Origin: Alphaproteobacteria bacterium
GTDB taxonomy: Bacteria > Pseudomonadota > Alphaproteobacteria > Elsterales > Elsteraceae
Direction: 5' to 3'
Assembly (NCBI GenBank): GCA_004292755.1
Contig: RDXE01000049.1
Coordinates: 1 to 48,431, forward strand
DNA length: 48,431 nucleotides
Position numbers and translations under genes: made by a program. The notes beneath the pieces are model-generated. The model was given only the letters and a program-made list of their open reading frames with translations. It ran no database searches and was not told the origin of the DNA. Below, piece by piece: positions 44,558-48,431 of this stretch. Every line of letters starts with the position of its first letter. The first letter of the stretch is position 1.

Positions 44558-44995
44558 TTATCTCAGCTGATCAGCCTGCCGATCCAGGCGCTCCAGCAGG
44601 CTGAACAGAAAGGCCCGCTCCGCGTCGGTCAGGCAGGCGAGCATGGCCTCGTTGCGGGCTCGGCTGCCAGTCGCCACCTCTGCGTAGACGTCCTCACCCG
44701 CTTGGGTCAGCGCAACCACCGACCGCCGACCATGGTTCGGGTCTTGGGTTCGTGTCACAAGATCGCGGTGTTCGAGGCGCGTCAACGCGCGGCTGATCCA
44801 GCTTTTATCGATGGCCGTGCGCTCTGCAATGCCAACCGCCGACATCGGTCCCGCTTCACCCAGCACCGCGAGCACGCGCCACTCCGTCAGCAGCAAGCCG
44901 TGGCTCGCCAGGACCCGCTGCGCTGCACGGCGCGCCAGTTTGTTCGACAACACGGCAACACGAAACGACAGCCAACCCGCGGGTCCGGTGGACAT
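44558..44995 (-). CDS. MarR-family transcriptional regulator
   Basis: A 145-residue winged-helix repressor with the MarR core TEWRVLAVLGEAGPMS, the recognition helix IDKSWISRALTRLEHRDLV and the wing RTQDPNHGRRSVVALT. The start at 44995 follows a GGAGTGATC site; the frame back to 45091 is not coding. It is divergent from the ComA-like gene and lies directly upstream of the sulfatase operon. Identical operator-like palindromes flank it, so it most likely represses both operons and itself. Confidence 0.92.
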   Translation of the reverse strand: MSTGPAGWLSFRVAVLSNKLARRAAQRVLASHGLLLTEWRVLAVLGEAGPMSAVGIAERTAIDKSWISRALTRLEHRDLVTRTQDPNHGRRSVVALTQAGEDVYAEVATGSRARNEAMLACLTDAERAFLFSLLERLDRQADQLR

Positions 44996-45033
44996 GATCA
45001 CTCCATTCTGGACATGGGTGCAGGGTGCGCTAA

Positions 45034-45047
45034 GTTGCGTACGCATC
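45034..45047. promoter_or_regulatory. Palindromic operator, ComA-like/MarR divergent promoter
   Basis: GTTGCGTACGCATC, the exact reverse complement of the site at 44543-44556. It is 15 bases before the ComA-like start (45063) and 38 bases before the MarR start (44995). A repressor bound here would cover both start regions. Confidence 0.75.
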
Positions 45048-45062
45048 ACAAGGGGCGCAACC

Positions 45063-45878
45063 ATGATCGACGTGACTGCGTTTTCGACCATCCCCGTACC
45101 GGAGCGTCAAGCCAAGCCGCGAACCCGCGGCATTTCGATGATGATCGACTGGGGTATGGGCCTCGCCCGCCAGCACGACGTCGTCGACAGCGCAGGGCTC
45201 TACATCGATCAAGCCAAGATCGCGGCTGGTATCCCACGGTTGATGCCGCGCGAGATGCTGGTTCAAAAGCTGCGGCACTATCAAAGTGCTGGCATTGCCA
45301 CCTCCCCCGGTGGGCTGTTCGCCGAGCTTGCCCTGAAGCAGGGAACATACACCGCGCTGTTGGAGGAGGCAGCCTCTGTCGGTTTCACCGGCATCGAGGT
45401 CTCAACCAACCTGCTCGACCTTGCTCCCGCGGACAAGGCGGCCGCGATCCGCGCCGCCAAGGCCATGGGTTTCACGGTCTATGGCGAAGTTGGGCGCAAG
45501 GAGGGTGTGATGTCCGACGACGATGTCGTCGCCGATTTTGACCTCTGCCTCGCCGCTGGGTCAGACGCCGTGTTCCTGGAAGCGTTCGAGCTTTTTCGCG
45601 ATGGCACACCACGGACCCAGTTGATTGACCGCCTGGGGCAGCACTCTGCGTTCGAGCGTGCAGTGTTTGAACTGCCGGTGGTGGTGCTGCCCGGTGTGAC
45701 GCGCGATTACAAACACAAGATCACCGCGCTGATGGTGCGCACCTTCGGCACCGAAGTAAACCTCGCCAACATTGAGTGGGACGAACTCTACCTGACCGAA
45801 TGCATCCGCCGCGGCATGGCAGGCGACACCTCGCACCCGCAAGGGGCCTATCGCTTGGCTGGCTTCTCCGCTGCGTAG
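45063..45878 (+). CDS. Phosphosulfolactate synthase-like protein (ComA family)
   Basis: A 271-residue TIM-barrel-like protein of the ComA family. In methanogens ComA adds sulfite to phosphoenolpyruvate to give phosphosulfolactate, the first step of coenzyme M synthesis; bacterial homologues have mostly unassigned roles. Family motifs seen are RTRGISMMIDWGMG, YIDQAKI with an acidic/Lys active-site region, SPGGLFAELALKQG, GFTGIEVS and GFTVYGEVGRKEG. ATG 45063 is chosen because it follows AGGGGC and the operator; the open frame back to 44811 crosses the MarR gene. MarR and sulfatase context hints at organosulfur metabolism. Confidence 0.85.
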   Translation: MIDVTAFSTIPVPERQAKPRTRGISMMIDWGMGLARQHDVVDSAGLYIDQAKIAAGIPRLMPREMLVQKLRHYQSAGIATSPGGLFAELALKQGTYTALLEEAASVGFTGIEVSTNLLDLAPADKAAAIRAAKAMGFTVYGEVGRKEGVMSDDDVVADFDLCLAAGSDAVFLEAFELFRDGTPRTQLIDRLGQHSAFERAVFELPVVVLPGVTRDYKHKITALMVRTFGTEVNLANIEWDELYLTECIRRGMAGDTSHPQGAYRLAGFSAA

Positions 45879-46032
45879 CGGGCGAGCCGAACGCGCCGAG
45901 GCGCAACCGTCTGTCGGCGCGATCGCCGAGTTGGGGCGGGAGCCCAGTTGAGGCGGGGGACAGGATGAGTGTCGCCCACAAGACCCTTGACGGGGTGACC
46001 ACCGGCAAACCCGCCGTCCCGCCCTCACCTGC

Positions 46033-46518
46033 TTAGGGAGCCGGTGCGCGGTGCGCTTGGGCCAGCGTCCGCCGCCCCTCGACCGACATCCGCGGGACGG
46101 CGTCGATCAGAATGCCTTCAAGCACCGGCCCAAACCGTTGACGCTGCTGGCGTGCCTCCACAATGGCCGCGCGGACAGCAGCTGGATCAACGGGATCGCG
46201 GGCAATCTCCACACGCGCACGTTCGATTGCCGCGGTAAACTCACGCCGGGCATTCAGGATTTCACCCAGCCGGGCACGGGTCGCGCCTTCCAGGATCGCT
46301 GCATCCTGGGGTGACAGACCGTGAAGGTAGTCTTGCAGCGTGCCTTCCGGGTCCTGAATCGCGCGCCCCTCGACCAAACTGGAGACTGGCAGGGACATGC
46401 GCTGCATGTGCAGCACGCGCCAGCGCTGTGCGCCCACGATGGCCAAAAGAAACAGGTTCAACGCGATCGATACAGTAAGGATGGCCCGCAGTCGGCTGGG
46501 CGTGAGGCGGGGTATCAT
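46033..46518 (-). CDS. CpxP/Spy-like periplasmic sensor (heavy-metal-resistance family)
   Basis: A 161-residue protein with one N-terminal membrane anchor (about residues 12-30) and a helical, Arg/Glu/Ala-rich periplasmic part. The latter resembles the Spy/CpxP-like heavy-metal resistance family, including the LSPQDAAIL and LEGILIDAVPRMSVEGRRTL segments. Its start overlaps the anti-sigma stop as ATGA (46515-46518), so it is the third gene of the sigma operon and may sense metal or envelope stress for it. Confidence 0.75.
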   Translation of the reverse strand: MIPRLTPSRLRAILTVSIALNLFLLAIVGAQRWRVLHMQRMSLPVSSLVEGRAIQDPEGTLQDYLHGLSPQDAAILEGATRARLGEILNARREFTAAIERARVEIARDPVDPAAVRAAIVEARQQRQRFGPVLEGILIDAVPRMSVEGRRTLAQAHRAPAP

Positions 46519-46922
46519 TGGAACAGATCCTCGAAATGGAGATGGGCGAGCACTTGATGAGGTATCGCACCATCGTTCATTTCCAGGCCGACCAGCCAGC
46601 CGGCAACGACGCTTGCCGCGAAGGCAGCAGCAACGGGCGGCGGAATCAGCCAGCGCCAATCCAGCAAAGGCTCCGCGCGCGATCGAATCCGCGCCATGGC
46701 GCCAGCGATGATCCGCGCCTGCCGTGCGGGATCCGGGGGTGGCGCCCTGCTGGCAACCAGCAGTGCATCCAGCCGCTTCGCCGCTATCCATTGCTCGCGC
46801 GCCGCTGTCGAGACATCGCAGAGCGCCTGCGCGGCGGCACGCTGTGCTGCGGGCCAGCGCTCAGCATCAGCGCCATAGGTATCCAGCAGCCGAGAAAAAT
46901 CCTGCGGTGTCATCGGTGTCAT
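46515..46922 (-). CDS. Probable anti-sigma factor with one membrane helix
   Basis: A 135-residue protein. A cytoplasmic N-terminal helical part (DFSRLLDTYGADAERWP, then RLDALLVAS) resembles short anti-sigma domains; the zinc HxxxCxxC motif is absent. One membrane helix at about 93-112 and a short periplasmic tail follow. It begins 3 bases after the sigma factor stop and is coupled to the CpxP/Spy-like gene. The assignment rests mainly on position and architecture. Confidence 0.72.
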   Translation of the reverse strand: MTPMTPQDFSRLLDTYGADAERWPAAQRAAAQALCDVSTAAREQWIAAKRLDALLVASRAPPPDPARQARIIAGAMARIRSRAEPLLDWRWLIPPPVAAAFAASVVAGWLVGLEMNDGAIPHQVLAHLHFEDLFQ

Positions 46923-46925
46923 CCG

Positions 46926-47498
46926 TCACATCCTTCCATCAAAGCCGACCAAGCGTTGCACCCGATGACGCAACGCTTGGCGCGCCCGTTCCAGCAATGA
47001 CCAAAAAGCACGCAAACTGAGGCCGAGTGTCTCAGCCGCCTCGGCGCCCGGCACCTCCTCCAGATAGAAGAGCGTGAGCGCGATGCGCTGTCGGTCCGGC
47101 AACGACGATAGCGCATCGCGCAAGACTTGCGCGTCACGCCGCGCCGACAGCGATTCGAAAGCACCAACGGCTGGATCCGCCACCTCCTCCGCCGCTTCGA
47201 TCGGCTCATGGCGGCGCTGGCGCAGGCGATCCACGCACAGACGCGCAACAATCGTGTGCACCCAGGTGCTGAGTTGACTGCGCGAGCTGTCCCAGCGCGC
47301 AGCATGTCGCCAAACACGGAGCAACGCCTCCTGCGCAACCTCATCTGCTTCAGCGCTCGAGCCCAGGATCGATTGGGCAAGCTGGAGCATTCGCCCGACA
47401 TGGCGCTCGGCAAACTGACGGAATGCCGTCTCGTCGCCAGCGACAATGCGCGTCATCAGGGCGGCGTCTTCTGTGACAGTGCGTGCCGCGTTTAGCAC
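46926..47498 (-). CDS. ECF-type RNA polymerase sigma factor
   Basis: A 190-residue sigma-70 family protein with only regions 2 and 4. Region 2 (about 25-95) holds AEADEVAQEALLRVWRHAARWD and the LSTWVHTIVARLCVDRLRQR segment. Region 4 (about 125-180) has LPDRQRIALTLFYLEEV and a helix-turn-helix. The start is GTG at 47498; ATG 47456 is an alternative but has no ribosome site. It leads a three-gene operon with an anti-sigma and a CpxP/Spy-like sensor and is divergent from a small exported protein that may be in its regulon. Confidence 0.92.
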   Translation of the reverse strand: MLNAARTVTEDAALMTRIVAGDETAFRQFAERHVGRMLQLAQSILGSSAEADEVAQEALLRVWRHAARWDSSRSQLSTWVHTIVARLCVDRLRQRRHEPIEAAEEVADPAVGAFESLSARRDAQVLRDALSSLPDRQRIALTLFYLEEVPGAEAAETLGLSLRAFWSLLERARQALRHRVQRLVGFDGRM

Positions 47499-47849
47499 GG
47501 AACGCTCAGAGCCATCGGGTGCATCACGGTCATGGTACGGGCTAGGCCGAGGGAATCCTCGCAGTCGGACGAGAAAGTTTTTTCACTGCGCCGCGAAGAC
47601 TCCGCCGACCTGGTCCGTATCAGCCTGCAATCACCGGGATGCCATGGGGCGTCTCGACGGGATGCTGAGACATGACGGCTTCGGCTCGCGCTTTGACCGA
47701 CGGGACCACATCGCGCGCCTGCCCACCGTGGCGGCGCAGATCACAGCGGGCATGACCGCTGCCCACACGGTCGTGCCAACCACCAGAGTCGGCGGCTGAT
47801 CACCTCCGCCTGCCCTTCCAATCCCCCGATCCCTGCAGGAGATGCGGCA
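47499..47849. other. Divergent intergenic region of the sigma operon
   Basis: 351 bases with no supported gene. A compact block around 47550-47585 contains GAGGGAATCCTC (a small dyad) followed on the plus strand by an A/T-rich AAAGTTTTTTC. Together these could supply ECF-type promoter elements for either direction. This is by eye only. Confidence 0.4.
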
Positions 47850-48101
47850 ATGACCCTTAGAGCAACAAACCGCTTTGGCTGTGTGACCTTGGCTGCGCTT
47901 GTCCTGTGCGCGGGCCCGGCATTTGCCCAGAACGTCCCGTCCCAGACGCAGCGTCAGGTCGCCCAGACCTGCATGCCCGACATCCGCGCGCATTGCTCCA
48001 CCGTGGAGCGTGGCGGTGGCCGCCTTGTTGCGTGCTTGCAGGAGAACAGCGAGCGGCTGTCGCCATCCTGTCGGCAGGCCTTGAACAGCTTGCCGCGCTG
48101 A
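47850..48101 (+). CDS. Small exported Cys-rich-repeat protein
   Basis: An 83-residue protein with a clear signal peptide ending PAFA-QN (residue 26). The mature part has four regularly placed cysteines in C-PDIRAHC, GGGRLVACL and LSPSC, the pattern of the Golgi-apparatus-protein-like cysteine-rich repeat found in small periplasmic proteobacterial proteins. GGAGATGCGGCA precedes the start. Function of such proteins is unknown; the divergent ECF operon may control it. Confidence 0.85.
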   Translation: MTLRATNRFGCVTLAALVLCAGPAFAQNVPSQTQRQVAQTCMPDIRAHCSTVERGGGRLVACLQENSERLSPSCRQALNSLPR

Positions 48102-48146
48102 CCCTCCCCCCCTCGGATGACTCATCCCACGTTGGAGACACTCAAG

Positions 48147-48431
48147 ATGCGCACGCTCACACTCATGACCGTAATGCTCGGCAGCCTTGCCCTCACCCCT
48201 GTGGCAGTTGCCGCGGACAGGCAAAGCAGCGTCACCGGTCCGCAGGGGCAGACGGCGACGCGGTCAGGATCAGCCAGTTGCAGTGGCGGCAACTGCACAG
48301 GGTCAAGCACGGTCACCGGTCCGCAGGGGCAGACGGCGACGCGGTCCGGATCGGCCAGTTGTGCTGATGGCAGTTGCACACGGTCAGGCTCCGTTACTGG
48401 CCCGCAAGGCCAAACGGCCACACGCAATCGC
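48147..48431 (+). CDS. Secreted tandem-repeat protein, cut by the window edge
   Basis: This is a 95-codon open frame still open at the window end. A signal peptide (about residues 1-23, PVAVAA-D) is followed by tandem 27-residue repeats containing VTGPQGQTATRSGSASC and a second Cys seven residues further at most. A GGAG site lies 10 bases before the ATG. Pairs of Cys, Gly/Ser/Thr richness and lack of hydrophobic stretches suggest a surface or periplasmic repeat protein, possibly disulfide linked. No function can be assigned. It lies 45 bases after the Cys-rich-repeat gene and may be in its operon. Confidence 0.75.
   Translation, partial: MRTLTLMTVMLGSLALTPVAVAADRQSSVTGPQGQTATRSGSASCSGGNCTGSSTVTGPQGQTATRSGSASCADGSCTRSGSVTGPQGQTATRNR
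48225..48431 (+). repeat. 81-bp in-frame tandem repeats
   Basis: Units at 48225-48305 and 48306-48386 are 81 bases each, and a third begins at 48387 and continues beyond the window. The first two share long identical stretches (GTCACCGGTCCGCAGGGGCA is exact). The third has drifted at third codon positions. Each unit encodes 27 residues with two cysteines. Confidence 0.88.

Noticed and set aside
48225-48431. 81-base tandem repeats considered as a noncoding satellite
   Set aside because: The period is a multiple of three, the plus frame is open with a signal peptide, and the third unit differs mostly at third codon positions.

Overview
The window looks like chromosomal DNA of a GC-rich Gram-negative bacterium, most likely an alphaproteobacterium of the Rhodospirillales/Acetobacteraceae type. 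This is inferred from the exported FecR and CHAT proteins, a Bug-type solute-binding protein, outer-membrane barrels and the codon style, not from any marker gene. I see no rRNA, tRNA or CRISPR array. Density is high, with about 41 supported coding regions; many junctions are 4-base ATGA or GTGA overlaps typical of translationally coupled operons.

Layout. (1) 75-3943: a thioesterase-methyltransferase fusion, an alginate-export-like porin and a YcaC-type hydrolase, all on the minus strand. (2) 4283-17007, minus strand: one long apparent operon for cell-surface or protein glycosylation. In transcription order it encodes a TPR plus beta-barrel outer-membrane protein, an exported FecR-domain protein with a Ser/Thr-rich tail, a GT4 glycosyltransferase, a 1842-residue TPR/OGT-like/GT2/GT4 fusion, a TylF-like methyltransferase and a 918-residue three-part methyltransferase. 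(3) 17405-20430: a compositionally odd GDP-mannose 4,6-dehydratase, a methyltransferase and a WcbI-like polysaccharide enzyme, probably serving the same surface glycan. (4) 20462-23760: a Tn3-type resolvase, a ParD/ParE-like toxin-antitoxin pair and a CHAT protease missing its N-terminal half, which reads like a recombination scar.

(5) 24003-35856: redox and aromatic/amide catabolism. It holds pirin, a second YcaC-type hydrolase, XapX, a YtcJ-like amidohydrolase, an MFS exporter fused to a monooxygenase-like domain, LysR divergent from an extradiol dioxygenase and esterase, DoxX, and the catalase-peroxidase KatG. (6) 36381-40785: three AraC-family regulators in a row, two from a recent tandem duplication that includes the leader. 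A fourth copy follows with the sensor but no helix-turn-helix, and then a third YcaC-type hydrolase. (7) 41076-45878: an NAD(P)-dependent epimerase, and a sulfatase/Bug operon plus a phosphosulfolactate-synthase-like gene. A MarR regulator sits between them, and the same 14-base palindromic site lies in front of both transcription units. (8) 46033-48431: an ECF sigma factor, its probable anti-sigma and a CpxP/Spy-like protein. Divergent from them are a small Cys-rich exported protein and a secreted 27-residue-repeat protein that runs off the window.

The two best candidates for an undescribed system are the FecR/barrel/multi-glycosyltransferase operon (region 2) and the MarR-controlled sulfatase/ComA-like unit (region 7). 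The AraC array with an HTH-less partner (region 6) is a third.
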